Assembly (NCBI RefSeq): GCF_001039355.2
Contig: NW_019775929.1
Span: forward strand, 1-62,000
Direction of reading: 5' to 3'
Length of the DNA stretch: 62,000 nucleotides
DNA from: Lingula anatina
Taxonomy: Eukaryota; Brachiopoda; Lingulata; Lingulida; Lingulidae
The notes under the pieces are model-generated. The model was not told where the DNA came from. It searched no databases and worked only from the letters and a program-made list of their open reading frames with translations. A program made the position numbers and the translations under genes. Shown here piece after piece: positions 49,298-61,260 of this stretch; within the stretch, counting starts at the first letter, position 1, and each line of letters starts with the position of its first letter.

Positions 49298-52200
49298 ATG
49301 CCGTGTAGCTGGATCTCTGACACCGTCAATGGAACCGTACACTGTGTGGCATGCCGCAAAAACAGACTGGCGCAGTGCTGTCGAAGGTCGTGCTTGTGCC
49401 TCGGTATAGCACTCATATTAGCAGCACACTTCCTCGTACTACCCAAAACTAGCGGGTACTACGGCGACCCGTGCTTTCTTAATCAAACGCAAATGGCGTG
49501 CATGCGGCACATTGTGACTGGTGTTATCCAAGTTCTGGAGGGCCTGAATGAGACGTACTGGCTGGACCACGGGACGCTAATCGGTGCCGTGAGAAGAGGT
49601 GACATTTTACCGTTCGATGGAGACATCGACATAGCGCGCCTCGTGCATAATGACAAGAAAAAAGAGAAGACAGCAGCGTATAGCTTTGCAAGACTCTTGA
49701 AAGCACGGCGTATGTCAGGCAATATGTTGTCGGTGACATACGAGAATTGTAAGGTTGGTGGCAGTTATGATCATATCAAGTTAAGGGAAGTTAAAGGGAT
49801 AATATATTAACTCTTCGTTTTGGCCAAAAAATGAATTTTCCTGGAGTAAACAACAATTTTTCCGAACTTACCAATGGTTAATGAATCCATTTTTACATTC
49901 AAAGTTAGTCCCTGGTTTTTTTCTAAAAAAAATTTTTTTTGTTATAATCTCTTAAGAGATTATAACAGAGTATAGCCATCAATGGAGGTCACGTGGTCTA
50001 AAGACAAGCTCAGATATCAGAATAATAGCTATAACTGCCGTTTTTCTTGTAGAACAGAATATATTATATTTCCATGAGTTGTTCACAATGTTTTTATTGT
50101 GAAATATAGATCTCATACGAAGAGTTATTATCCCTTAGTAATGACAGTCCAGTGACGGGAAAGGGGTACAGTGGGTACCGGTTCTATTCGTACATGTAGC
50201 TTCGGAGGCACCAGTATTACCCCTCCCCCTCCCCCCCCTCCTGCACCCATGGATAAGAAACAAACAGTTTTATGAGCTCAAGACGACAAATTAAGCATCC
50301 ATAAACGCCATAGTCCTAGTCCACTATTTTATATTTGCCGCCCCACCCCCACCCCCAATTAGAAAAATTCCGAATCAGCGAGTAATAGGTATCCTCAGAC
50401 ATTTATATTGTTTCATGTTCGGATGTTTATTAGCCCAAAACACTCACTGATTCTAAATGCATGCAAATACAGGCATTTCTCCATGTCAGTGGATAAATAT
50501 TTCAACAACCCTCTTTGAATACAACAGTAACAAAGGAGAGAAATCTAGCGTATAATGCAGGTCGGTGGTTGTTTACTGCAGCTTTAAATTATTATGCTAC
50601 TTTAAGAAAAGCGTTTCGGGTCGCTTGTAGACTGAACCACAATGATTCTTTTTCTCACTTAACTATGGTGTCACAAAAGGGCACCAAATCTATAGTTCTA
50701 TAGCTTTCTCCAGGGACGAATAGTTCTGTCGCCTGTAAACAGTGCATGTTACTTAAATGTTACTTTTCCCCCTTTTTGTTTCATATACAGTTTTTTTAAG
50801 GCCAATGTACTACTTAGTAGTACGTTAATGTCACTTTTCTGCAAAACATAGTATTTCCACCCAAGGTCAATCTATGTATTATAGTTCACCCCTTGTATCT
50901 GTTGCCATCTCTGACAGGACGTGACACAACATCACGCGTTTCTTGACATCGCGTCATATACTCACAGTAATTGAAACGAGGCTAGACGAAAAATTCCTAA
51001 TTTTTTTAAAGATAAAACCTCAGAGACTAGATTAATTCCATATGCTGCGTGGGGGGGGGGGACTAAAATGGTGTGTGTTTTAGGAAAAAAATTGGGACGC
51101 GGATACTGTCTACCCTCTACCAAGTCTACTATTCCTATAGTCTTAGCTATCTCCAGGGACGAATATTGCGGTCGCCTGTAACTTGTTATTTTTTCACTTT
51201 TTTGTTTATCTCCACACTAGGTTATAATCTAGGTAAATCACCCTCTCATATCTGTAGCCAACCAGGATGTGACACAACATCACGCGTTTCTTGACATACA
51301 CCCCATTCTCATAGATTAGATCGACCTACATTGGATCGACCTAACTCCCTGGGGGTTCACGCTAAATAGCTTTCAGCCGGGCGGACACGAAAGTTAATTA
51401 CCCCTTAAAGCTTGTAGTAGGCGGGGACGGACACTTAAGGGGGATTATCTGACAGTAATCTAGTGAGACTCCCCGCGGTGATAGATCGATCTAAAAGTTG
51501 TGAGAACAGAGCCATAGTTACCATAGGACCTTGTCGACTTTCTGTCTAATATCGCGTCATATAGGCCTACTCTCAGTAATTGAAACGAGGCTCGACTAAA
51601 AATTCCAAATTTTTAAAGATAAAACCTCAAAGACGTAATTAATTCGTTATGCAGTCATTTACTGGGGGGGGGGGGGTACAGAATGGTGTGTGGACCATGA
51701 AAAAAATATTTGGGACTCGGCTAGAGTCTTCCCTGTGTCAAGTTATTCTCATATATTATTTCTCTGGCTAATTCTGTGTACATTTTTACTGTGTCTAGCG
51801 AAAAATAATTTAATAAATGAGGTCAACACCCAGCTTCCTTTTGGTAGAAAATAGCTAGCTCCCGCTTATTACTGATATCTAAACCCTGATTTCCGAACCC
51901 TAACCGCACCCCCAGCAAGTGACTAAATTGTGAGAAATGAAAAGAAAAATGTTAACAAGGGCGGATCCAGAGATATTTTCTGACAGTCTTCCAAATTATC
52001 TTTGTTAATTGGTCCTCAATTTTTGACCGTCTTCCGACAGAAAATATTAGATACCCGTCAATGTAAACTTAAAAATCTGACCGTCTTCCGGAAGACCCAG
52101 AAGACGGCCTAAATCCGCCCCTGGTTAATTTAATTTAATTTTGCCAATCAGCTTAACTGAACAGATTTTACGGCAGTTGAATCAAATAAATTTGGCCTTA

Positions 52201-53516
52201 CTTTTTTTTTTTTGTCAGAGAAAAAATTGATTCTAGATTTAATCAAGCTCCTTCTTTCAGGTTGACATGGTAAGGTACAAACTCAAAACCATCACCAGTG
52301 CAGGTGGGGCTAAACGGGAGGTCCTGTCGGAGTGGTACCCAGAAAGTATCGAGCAAACGAACATTGGAAAGCTCAAATATCTGACTGCAACCTTTGAGCA
52401 TAATGTTTCAGACATTTTGCCGTTGGCGCGGCTTAAATTCTCAGGTAGGTCCTTCCAGATTGAGGATTCGGATGTAGATCAATATTCATTAAAAAGGTAT
52501 ATCTAGCCATCGATTGACGGGATCACTAGAATATTTGAATGGTTCAATTGCAATAGTATAAGTGGGTGACACGTGACATCATGAAGAGATACGCGCAAAT
52601 AAGCCCAGGTGGCGAGAAACAGCATGCAACTCTTTGGAAAACAGGGAGCTTTAATTTGCCAAAATTTCATGACACGGGCGACCCATTCAGTGATACCAGA
52701 AAAGATTCTTCAGGCATTTATGGTCACATATCTGTTCAAATCATTTTTTTGTCATTTAAAATGGTGAAATTACCTCTGAAAACACTCGCTGTTCTCTACT
52801 GCCCTGAGACAGTACATGAACGGAGCATTCGCTGTCTGCCACCTAGTCCAGACAAACTGAGCTGCGATAAGCACACGCACAACCCACTTGTGTGGAGACT
52901 AGTGCCTTTTCTCTTTAAGGAAAGAATGGTCAATGGCGGCTCCATAACGGGGGTTGGGGGGGGGGGGGGGCAGGGGCACCTGGACCCCCAAAGCTGCTTG
53001 TGCATCCACAGGTCCCTTCTCTCCCGCCGTCAAAGATTATAACGAGCAACCCGAGTGCAAACCAGGAAAATTTCCACCCATGCTTTATCCATTGTAATAA
53101 ATAATATTCTCTTTGTTATTCACCTCCATTTACTTTTTCTGGTAATTTTTAACCCCCGCCCTCCCCCAACTTGCAAAATCCCAGATGCGCCAATAGAAGT
53201 GGGTTAATAATGTTTTGGAAATGGGTAATGGGATCAATCTTTTTATGTATATTACTTTTACTCTGGGCTATAGCTAAATGAAAATTCGTGTCGAATCGAC
53301 ACATTGTGGCACCCTTATTTTCAAGCTAACTTTATCTCATTTAGATGATTCAGTAAAATATATTGTTATTTATGTCTTTCAGGTTTATCTGCCGCAGTTC
53401 CGGCGAAATATATGGATTACATCAAGGTTCGCTATCCGTTTACATGGCGATTTACGTTTCCGTATAAATGGAAATGCTGGCTGCCATGGAATATTGCTTC
53501 TGTATGGTTTGGCTAA
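49298..53516 (+). CDS. LicD / fukutin-family phosphotransferase-like type II membrane protein
   Basis: Exons 49298-49789, 52261-52444, 53383-53516 (810 nt, about 269 aa; phases 0,1). The N-terminus is a short cytosolic segment and a signal anchor (SCLCLGIALILAAHFLVL, ~30-47), giving Golgi-type topology. The catalytic hallmark YWLDHGTLIGAVRRGD is followed by PFDGDIDIAR, the nucleotidyl/phospho-sugar transferase acidic motif; the usual DDDID is DGDID here. The last exon ends with the family C-terminal signature (KYMDYIKVRYP...FPYKWKCWLPW). LicD and fukutin/FKRP proteins transfer phospho-substituents such as phosphocholine or ribitol-phosphate onto glycans; the donor and acceptor here are unknown. 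It is shorter than fukutin. The exon 1 donor (GAA|gttaaa) is weak and sits exactly at the border of an inserted mobile element, so the junction is the least certain part. Confidence 0.84.
49791..50138. mobile_element. Inverted-repeat element related to 48258-48573, inverted copy B
   Basis: The sequence is the reverse complement of copy A with extra internal bases (~350 bp). The left TTAA is intact; the right end reads CCCTTAG, so one target copy is altered. It begins immediately after LicD-like exon 1. Confidence 0.75.
50690..51760. repeat. Tandem duplication inside the LicD-like gene's first intron
   Basis: Unit 1 (50690-51126) and unit 2 (51127-51760) share blocks such as cagggacgaatatt, acacaacatcacgcgtttcttgac and a G-run followed by atggtgtgtg. 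Unit 2 carries an extra ~215-240 bp insert (about 51301-51516) whose ends, ATTCTCATAGATTAGATCGA and the reverse complement of TCGATCTAAAAGTTGTGAGAAC, are roughly inverted. It is probably another small mobile element. Confidence 0.7.
51956..52123. mobile_element. Short terminal-inverted-repeat element (GGGCGGAT family), copy 2
   Basis: Related to 16331-16499. Starts CAAGGGCGGATCCAGAG and ends AAATCCGCCCCTG. A GTTAA direct repeat abuts both ends. Non-autonomous, in the LicD-like gene's first intron. Confidence 0.72.
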
Positions 53517-55250
53517 ACCATTGAGCTTTACACGAATATATATATGCTGCATATAGTGCATTGGCTAAACAGAAGAAAATACAATCTCCTCCCCGTTGTT
53601 AATCACTGCAAAACTGACTTTCCGATTTTATTAATACATTGTACCAGTCGATAAGTTTATCTTATCATTATATATACATAATACATAAATATATTATCAT
53701 TAAAGATATTTATATACAAATTTTAGATATGGGTATGTATATCAATATACAAATTTTAGACTTAGAATTTCTATATCTCCACAACACTTTCCACAATAGA
53801 CCTTGGCGTAAAATAACTATACGATGAACAAGAAAATTAGCGAAACATGTGCAATCACATAAGTTAGCCTTTGGGAAAGAGGATTTTGATTTATACATTG
53901 AAGAAAAATTCAATGCGAAAATATAGATTTTGTTAAATTTTGATATTCTTAGAAGGTGAGGGGACAAAAAGTCGATTCAACTCCGATCCACCCCACCTCT
54001 CTCTCTCTCTCTCTCTTCCACACACATACACGCACACGCATTCATTATTTAAAAAACAGTTTTCGTTAGCATTTTTGGTGCTCATTTAGTCATATTACGA
54101 TTATATATTTTTAAATATGTGTTCAATTGTACTGTGCCTACTGTGATACAAAAATGAGGAGCGAATTGTTAAATAAAGACAGGATATACATCCTTTTGAA
54201 CAATTTCAAAATGTTGGTTTTTCTTTCCCGCTGTATCCCAAGAGAAAAAAAACCGAACAATACAATTACATACTTATTTTAGTTTTTGGTCAGCTCACGA
54301 TTTCAAAAAGTTAGATTATTTTACCCCAAGTAAACGTTTTGTCTATGTTTGGGTAGTACAGGCATGTATAGTTGGAAGAATGGAACATTTGTAACCGCTG
54401 TACATTTGAAAGGAGAATCTTCCACCCCAACTACTCGAACTATCCGGCAAAATTGTAAAAGGAAGGCATTCTGTCGGTTGTGAAATATAGTTTTTCTACA
54501 TTTTTTTACACTTTTGGAAGTATTGCTATCGTTAGGAAGCTGATGATTTTCTTTACCTGTATATCTCCTTATGTAGTTACTATTTGGCAACAGGATTGAT
54601 AGAACTGTATATTACATTATTAGTATATCAGCCTTGTTCTTTTTCCCTTTCCGGGGGAATCATGATTGACTTCAACTGCCAGCATTTAAAAACCCCAAAA
54701 TTTGAGACGTAGCATTATTATTTTCACCTGACGCCACGCAAATTTAAAGTTTATTATTTAAAGGCGGTGTGCATAAGATCTGATTCTTTTATGTAAATAT
54801 CAGAGATAAGGTGAATGGTACAAAAATAGGGCTAGTCAATCTCCAGTTCGGGTAAAATCAACTCCAAACTGCCATTGGAGACATGGAATTATTTTGTAAT
54901 GCTTTGCATATAAACCCTTTTGGATTTTTTTTTTTTTTCAGTTATTAAAATCTTACCTTCTCATCATTTTTTAAAGCTTTGTTTATTTAGGCCTATTTCA
55001 TTCACCTGCACACCTGTAAGTCAACATGATGCCTTTCATAAAGAACATCTTAAAAGACATTAAATTTGAATATCAATCTCAAGTTTATTTCTTGACAGTT
55101 CTGTTCTAACAGCTGAAAAACGTAACGTTATTGCGATAGATGTGTACAAAATAGAAAAGTTTCGGAACAGCTAGCTCATTGCGTACAGGTAGAGGTCTGT
55201 CTTGAAAGCGCCATCTGGTAACAAATGTAGACTTCCGGTGGTTCAATTCA
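53517..55250. other. Intergenic region, nothing recognised
   Basis: AT-rich sequence with a short (CT)n tract at ~54000-54017 and no exon-like open frame with splice consensus. It should hold the 3' UTR of the LicD-like gene and the promoter of the next gene. Confidence 0.5.
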
Positions 55251-55961
55251 AGCCTGGCAGATTTTCGAAATTACTGTGTTGATTCTGTAAGTACACGCTA
55301 TACACTGCTCAATTAATGGCCATTTGTATTAAAAGACTTAACTGTAAAGGAGTGATGGGGTTACAAATGTTAAATGAACCCAAAATCAGCCACAAGTTTG
55401 GCAATTCACATTTTTGTTGAAGATTCTTATCTCGATAATCTCGTTTTTCATGGTTGAATACCCTGTGCAATCCGATGTCTGTTTTGTAGGTCGATCAATC
55501 TCGATAAATACCACCACATCTTGGGGGAAACTAAATCCAAGGTTTCATATAAGAATACTTGCATCAGCAGAGCAAACTGGACTGCTTTCTTAATTAACAG
55601 TCTTGTATTAATTTTTAATCACCTGCAGGTGATACGATATTTTGCTGATTAGGTTTGTGTTATGTGCACAAATAAGGGCTGTGGTTGCATATGTAACAAT
55701 ATCCTACCAAAACATTTACAGGTTGACTGAAATCACATTCCTGTTGTCTTAGTAATTTGTGAGAACTTTATTCGCATGTCTTTGGTGCTATTCCAAATAT
55801 TAAAAGTGTTCATGACAACTTTGTTCATATTTATTTGATTTCAGGGGGAATTCACTCCTGATGGGCCTAAATTCTGAGACGGAAGAAATAACCATTTGGC
55901 CTGATATCTATTGAAGTGTCCCTGGTCAGTGCTGACGTGCACCCATCTCAGGATTTAAACC

Positions 55962-56731
55962 ATGACAACAAAGTTTTCCAAGAGCACCATTCCTGGACAC
56001 CCACAGTACAGTGAGACTGCCAGGGAGTACACCTCACCCCGCCCAATTCCAGGGTAAAACCTGAGGCACAGGAATATGCTGATAGAAATCATGGATCCAT
56101 AGGGAAATGGTTTAACCAGCAAGAGAACAAACATTTTGAGTCACCTCGCCCCGCTCCTAAAGCCTGCCCTTCGCCTCTAGCTCAGGAGATGAGGGACAGA
56201 AGCAGAGGAAGTATGGGGGATTTCATAGGCAGCGGAAGTGAATACAAACCTCCTGCACAAAAGAGGACAATTCACCCCCGTGCTGTGAAGGGGGAAGCTG
56301 CAGAAATTGCTCAAAGTCACAAGGGAGGGAGTGTTAATCTCTTAATGGGCTCTTACGGGAACCTCCCTCCGGAACCTGCCCCTGCAGCCAGGCTGACCTC
56401 CGAAGGGGAGAGTAACGCTGAACTATGTGGACACAAGGGGACAGCTGTGGCCAATCTCTTCAACAGGTATGGACAGATGGGCGGGGCATCTGGTCGGGTC
56501 CCCAGGGTGCGGCCTGAGGCAACGGCCATCGCTGGTCAACATTTAGGACAGGGTGTGGCAGGGAGGATGAAGCCGGATGGAACTAGTCGTCCTGTGGGGT
56601 CAGCAGGGTCAAAACTGGCCACTGGGGGTGGTGGTGGTGGTGGTGTTGTGACCGGTGATACCTTTGGGAGCTCAAGACCACAGAGCAGAAATGAGAATTA
56701 TCAGAAGAGAAATGCCACTCAGTGGATTTAG
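55962..56731 (+). CDS. Uncharacterised protein of five degenerate ~36-residue repeats, frame-shifted
   Basis: The ATG at 55962 (MTTKFSKSTIPGHPQYS) reads 31 codons to a TAA at 56055-56057. The following frame then runs open from 56054 to the TAG at 56729-56731, about 256 aa in all. A one-base deletion near 56051-56053 explains the break, because it falls inside a repeat unit whose expected core (P-R-V-K-P-E-A) resumes in the next frame. Repeat units share a pattern P-R/A-x-K/R-x-E-A-x-x-x-A-x-x-x-x-G-x-x-x-x-L/F, clearest in HPRAVKGEAAEIAQSHKGGS and in the unit ending NLFNRYGQ. The C-terminus is Gly-rich and disordered. An upstream splice donor (gattct|gtaagt, ~55287) and an acceptor at ~55844 indicate a 5' non-coding exon. 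AATAAA at 57487 is a candidate polyadenylation signal. Family not recognised. Confidence 0.65.
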
Positions 56732-59256
56732 AGTGGAAATATACTACATGCTCTGGAGGTGCAATAGAAATCAATATCCTCTCCATATATGCTAAAACAT
56801 ACCGCACTTTATTTTGTCTTATTTGATATAATGATATTTAATGAAACTTACATTTATATGGGATAATACAATGTCACTTAACTTACATAATTTTTGATAT
56901 CTTGCAAATTTTAAAGGCAAAATGTAAGAAAGATTCAAAGGTAGAATCTTGACAAGTAGTCTGCATTTGTATGGATGGGAAAGTACAATTATTGTGCCGT
57001 CTGACTTAGTTAAAAGATAGGAAAATATGCCCCCTCCCTAAAAAATTAAAAATAGTTTATGAAATAAATTTTATAAATAGAAAAAAATCAGGACACCAAA
57101 AACAGCTTACAATGCCTACATATATAGAAAATATGCTGTAATGTCATTGTTATAGTTTAATATATGTTTTTACTGAAAACTTACACTGTTACTGTTTTTT
57201 CTTTTACTTTGCATTTACTTGAAAAAAAATATATATATATGCCTTAAACTTTTAATACAGAACTAATTATTATGATTTATATATCTTTTGTTGTACCAAG
57301 AGAAAGCGTTTTTTTCCTTTTTTTACTTTTGATGTGTGCAAGATATATATATTTTGTAGTTTTTAGTGACTTTTAGATATTTTTAGGATGATCTTTTTCT
57401 CTATATATTCTCTATTTAGGCAAATATGATAAATATAGCAGTTCATTGTCTTATCTTTTGTTATGTATGTAAATATATATAAATATAATAAAAATCTAAC
57501 TTGTAATTGAGATTAATAACAGTTATCATATTTATTTCTGATTTCACATTTCAGTATTACCGAAAATACTTTATATTTGTTCATAGTTTGAAGGAGTGGG
57601 ATCACTGCCTGTCATTCACTGCCTCTCTCACTTCTTTTGGTTTATTAAAGTAATTTATTTGGAGCACATGACGAAGATATTGCTGTAGAAACAACCGTTT
57701 TTAAGCACCCTATCCAATTGTTTAAACAAGACTCTTATAACAGCGGTCCGTGACATGTAAAGAATTTACGCAATTCAAATAGCAGTGTGCAGCATTGTGC
57801 GTCATAAAAAATGATAGAAAAAGGAAAAAGTTTACCCCAATGCACACAGCGAAATACCGCCAGTGTTTGCCAGTTTGAAGTAGCAACTTATGTAAGTGGA
57901 TTTCTTTTCATGTTGGACTCTTAACGATTCCGTTAGTCAACAGTGACATTTTATTTGACAGTCGTCCGAGATACCAGAGAGCAAATAAAATAAAGCGTAA
58001 TTGTCGCTTTGTGTTCAATGTCCTCGTCAAAATGGGTTCAAAATGTGGCACCACGTCAATTCTTCCTTGAGCTTATTAATTATCGCCTGTAGCGGAACGG
58101 ACAAAATGATTTTAAAAAGAAATGTTGAGTACACTTGCAGTAACAAATGGAGGGGGGAATGGGAAGGGCTTTGTTATTTGAAAAACTGAAAGAGTAAATC
58201 TTTCTGAACAAATATCAGAGTAAATCTTGTAGAGCAAATATCGTGTGCAGTAACTACGTATTATTTTCATTTTGTCGTCAGCTGGCCGAGTTAGTGCTAC
58301 TGTTGCGTATTGTATATACTCCTTACGTACACTGTACATCGGTAGTAGCATATCTAAGATATTACAAGATTATGGGAGTTTGTTCAGTGATATAACATTC
58401 CGATACAGCTCTGTTGCCTTGTGGGACAAGTGGGTAAGAATACTAAAGATATGAACACTGATACTGGATTATAGGGCAAGGAACACTTGGATATTGGCTC
58501 TCTACGTACAGGAGGACAAGTTACGGAGTAGTTTTTGAAGGCCGTCGTCACACTGCTTCGGAAAACACAGTCGCGGTCAGTGGTGAGAACATTTTGATTC
58601 TCGTCCTTCAGGCTACCACAGGCGAACCTTCCATTTAGACGACGGCAAACTACTTTTCACTTTATGAATATCCGTATGAATGTTTGACGTCGCCATCTCT
58701 TAGAAGTTGTCTGAAATAATTTAGTCAATAATTACGATCGACCTTTACGATTACCTCTCGGAAAGGCTTTATTCTTAGACGTCTACCAGACTAAATTTGC
58801 GGAGGAGGTTATTGTTAAATATAATGCTCTTTCGGAGAACTTTAGCCAGCGCGATCATTTGTCATACTGAATGGCACATAACACGTGGAAATAATTAACT
58901 AGACGGACGCAGACTTTTCTCGTGGACATGCTGTGAACACGGGACGCTGTGTATGTGTGTGTAAGCAGCGGCTGCAAACTCCTGTTTTAGTGCGAATTAA
59001 AGTATTTTACTACGTGTGGATGCCAGACGTTACCGAGGAGACTAAGAACAACACGAAAACAACCGATTTTCGAAGTTTCTAAAACGGATACCACAACTTC
59101 CGGGTATTACTCATCTTTCAGCAGGTCTTCTGGAAAAAAATGAAAATCCTGTTTCAGTTCAAGGAGGTATCAGTTCAGGATTTTGGACATTTATGAACAC
59201 TCGTGCCGGTGGCAGCGTTGGTCGAGGATAAAAATCTTTATTAATAGAACTGTGCT
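56732..59256. other. 3' UTR of the repeat protein gene and intergenic DNA
   Basis: The AT-rich 3' UTR extends to the AATAAA at 57487-57492. No coding exon is recognised from 57.5 to 59.2 kb. The last part before the gtaagt at 59258 is probably the 5' non-coding exon of the next gene. Confidence 0.5.
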
Positions 59257-59407
59257 CGAACGTAAGTAACTTCTAAAAATAACACTTCGTTGTGTAAGGG
59301 GGCTTAAACGTAAACGGAGGCTAAAGCAACCTACCTATCAAACCTATACCGTTGTTTTCAACGTTGTGAAGGAACCAATTGTTTCAGACCTTTGTGGAGC
59401 CGCCAAG

Positions 59408-60610
59408 ATGTTCAGTTCCGTAGTACCGAAGAAAGATCATGTGGATCCGCTTTACAACAAAACGAGACATCCACAAGTAAAAGAGAAAGAGATTCCGTTT
59501 TCCGAACGACAGTTGACGTTGAAACTAAAAAACATCGAAAAGCACAAAGAAAAAATCAGCGCAGAGCATGACTCATTCCAGCGAGCTTTCCTGGCGAAAA
59601 GCGTTCTAGAACGGAAAGGGAATCCCCGGTTTGGGAAGAAAACGGTTGCAGACGACATAAACAGAAAGGGTTTAAGCGTCTCCCGGAGCGTAGACAAGCT
59701 AGATTGTTGTGATTCCAATCGTGAAAGCGATTTAGGGAGCAAAAGCAACAGTGATGACAATATAGATGGAGTACAGGTGGAACAAGTGCCACAAAGGGAC
59801 ACGGCTGATAGTGGGCAAGGGTCAGAGAACAAAGCCAGCAAATTCTGGTTGCGACCTCGTTATGTTCGACGAATTTCTCTCAGTACCGGGGACCTGACCG
59901 AGACTCACCCCGGGGCGGCCATCCACATTCCACCCCTCCCTCCTCGTCTGCTGCCACCCATTCATCTTCAGCATGAAAATTTAAATGATTCCGAAGTGGA
60001 CGACGATGATGACGTAGATGATGACGTAGAGAGAGACGTCATATTCCCTGGGAGACGCAGACGAAGGTCATCCACAGTAGATAATGGAGAAATCGAAATA
60101 AAGAGACTGGCCGAGAAGGCTGCATTGGCTTCAAATACAGACGAGGCACGACCATTAGATACTAAAACACGCGTAAGACGTCTCTCAACAAGTTGTGAAG
60201 ATCTGAGTTTGAGCATGAGTGGATCAAAAACGGTGATTACGAAAACGCAACGGCCCAGAATTCCGCAAACCCTTCCTCCTCTTCCAGACAGGCCGCAGAG
60301 TTCGTCTGCTTTTCCAAGCGTGCGCTGTGAAACTCGCTGTCGATCAGCAAAGTCAGATTGCTGCCACGGTACTCACGAGGCTAATCCACTTCTAAGAAAT
60401 GACTATCAGAAAAATAATCGCCTGCAACACCTTTCCAAGAGTTTACCTTTAGCAGTGCGCTCTAGGGTGTTGGAAAATTCCAAAGAATTACAAAAGGTCA
60501 AAGAAAGGAAGGACATTTTGTTGGCTAGATCAAAATCAAAACTGTCGCAAAACCCCGTGGAGGACCCACGCTGGAAGAGTCTCGAAATGTCACTTAATAA
60601 ATCAAAGTGA
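59408..60610 (+). CDS. Uncharacterised disordered protein with repeated basophilic serine motifs
   Basis: Coding region in one exon, 400 aa. The ATG at 59408 is in an excellent context (gccgccaagATG). An acceptor (attgtttcag) at 59386 and an upstream donor (cgaac|gtaagt) at ~59257 indicate a spliced 5' UTR. No signal peptide or membrane segment. The protein is hydrophilic: a basic N-terminus, RRISLSTGDL at ~160, a proline cluster (IPPLPPRLLPPIHL), an acidic run (DDDDDVDDDVE), RRRRRSSTV, then RRLSTSCEDLSLS, another proline cluster (LPPLPDRP), and a basic amphipathic C-terminal stretch (SKELQKVKERKDILLARSK). The R-R-x-S motifs fit PKA-type and 14-3-3-type sites. Family not recognised; a signalling-regulated adaptor or cytoskeletal protein is inference. 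Confidence 0.75.
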   Translation: MFSSVVPKKDHVDPLYNKTRHPQVKEKEIPFSERQLTLKLKNIEKHKEKISAEHDSFQRAFLAKSVLERKGNPRFGKKTVADDINRKGLSVSRSVDKLDCCDSNRESDLGSKSNSDDNIDGVQVEQVPQRDTADSGQGSENKASKFWLRPRYVRRISLSTGDLTETHPGAAIHIPPLPPRLLPPIHLQHENLNDSEVDDDDDVDDDVERDVIFPGRRRRRSSTVDNGEIEIKRLAEKAALASNTDEARPLDTKTRVRRLSTSCEDLSLSMSGSKTVITKTQRPRIPQTLPPLPDRPQSSSAFPSVRCETRCRSAKSDCCHGTHEANPLLRNDYQKNNRLQHLSKSLPLAVRSRVLENSKELQKVKERKDILLARSKSKLSQNPVEDPRWKSLEMSLNKSK

Positions 60611-60870
60611 TTTCTTGTAACTTAAATTTTCTTTGTGACGTTAAAACTGCTACTTGTGAATTTGATTAGTCAAGATTTTGTTGATGTTAACACTTGAAAA
60701 GGATGAATTTTTTGTATGAAAATTGTATCATTTAAAATTGTTTGTAGCGAATTTTATGACTGATAAACATTTTACATTAATTCATGATAACATGACTTAA
60801 AAACACAAAAGTACAAAAATTATAGGAAAAAGCATCGATTTTAGAGTTTAACCCAGAAGGCAAAATATGC

Positions 60871-61237
60871 NNNNNNNNNNNNNNNNNNNNNNNNNNNNNN
60901 NNNNNNNNNNNNNNNNNNNNNNNNNNNNNNNNNNNNNNNNNNNNNNNNNNNNNNNNNNNNNNNNNNNNNNNNNNNNNNNNNNNNNNNNNNNNNNNNNNNN
61001 NNNNNNNNNNNNNNNNNNNNNNNNNNNNNNNNNNNNNNNNNNNNNNNNNNNNNNNNNNNNNNNNNNNNNNNNNNNNNNNNNNNNNNNNNNNNNNNNNNNN
61101 NNNNNNNNNNNNNNNNNNNNNNNNNNNNNNNNNNNNNNNNNNNNNNNNNNNNNNNNNNNNNNNNNNNNNNNNNNNNNNNNNNNNNNNNNNNNNNNNNNNN
61201 NNNNNNNNNNNNNNNNNNNNNNNNNNNNNNNNNNNNN
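60871..61237. other. Assembly gap (367 N)
   Basis: A run of 367 N bases ends in a 23-base A tract (61238-61260). The single-base Ns at 25267, 29598, 36030 and 37346 mark other joins. Confidence 0.98.
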
Positions 61238-61260
61238 AAAAAAAAAAAAAAAAAAAAAAA

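Noticed and set aside
49749-49754. Strong donor-like gtaagg inside LicD-like exon 1
   Set aside because: It ends in phase 1, and joining to 52261 gives an immediate stop; it would need an extra exon that was not found.
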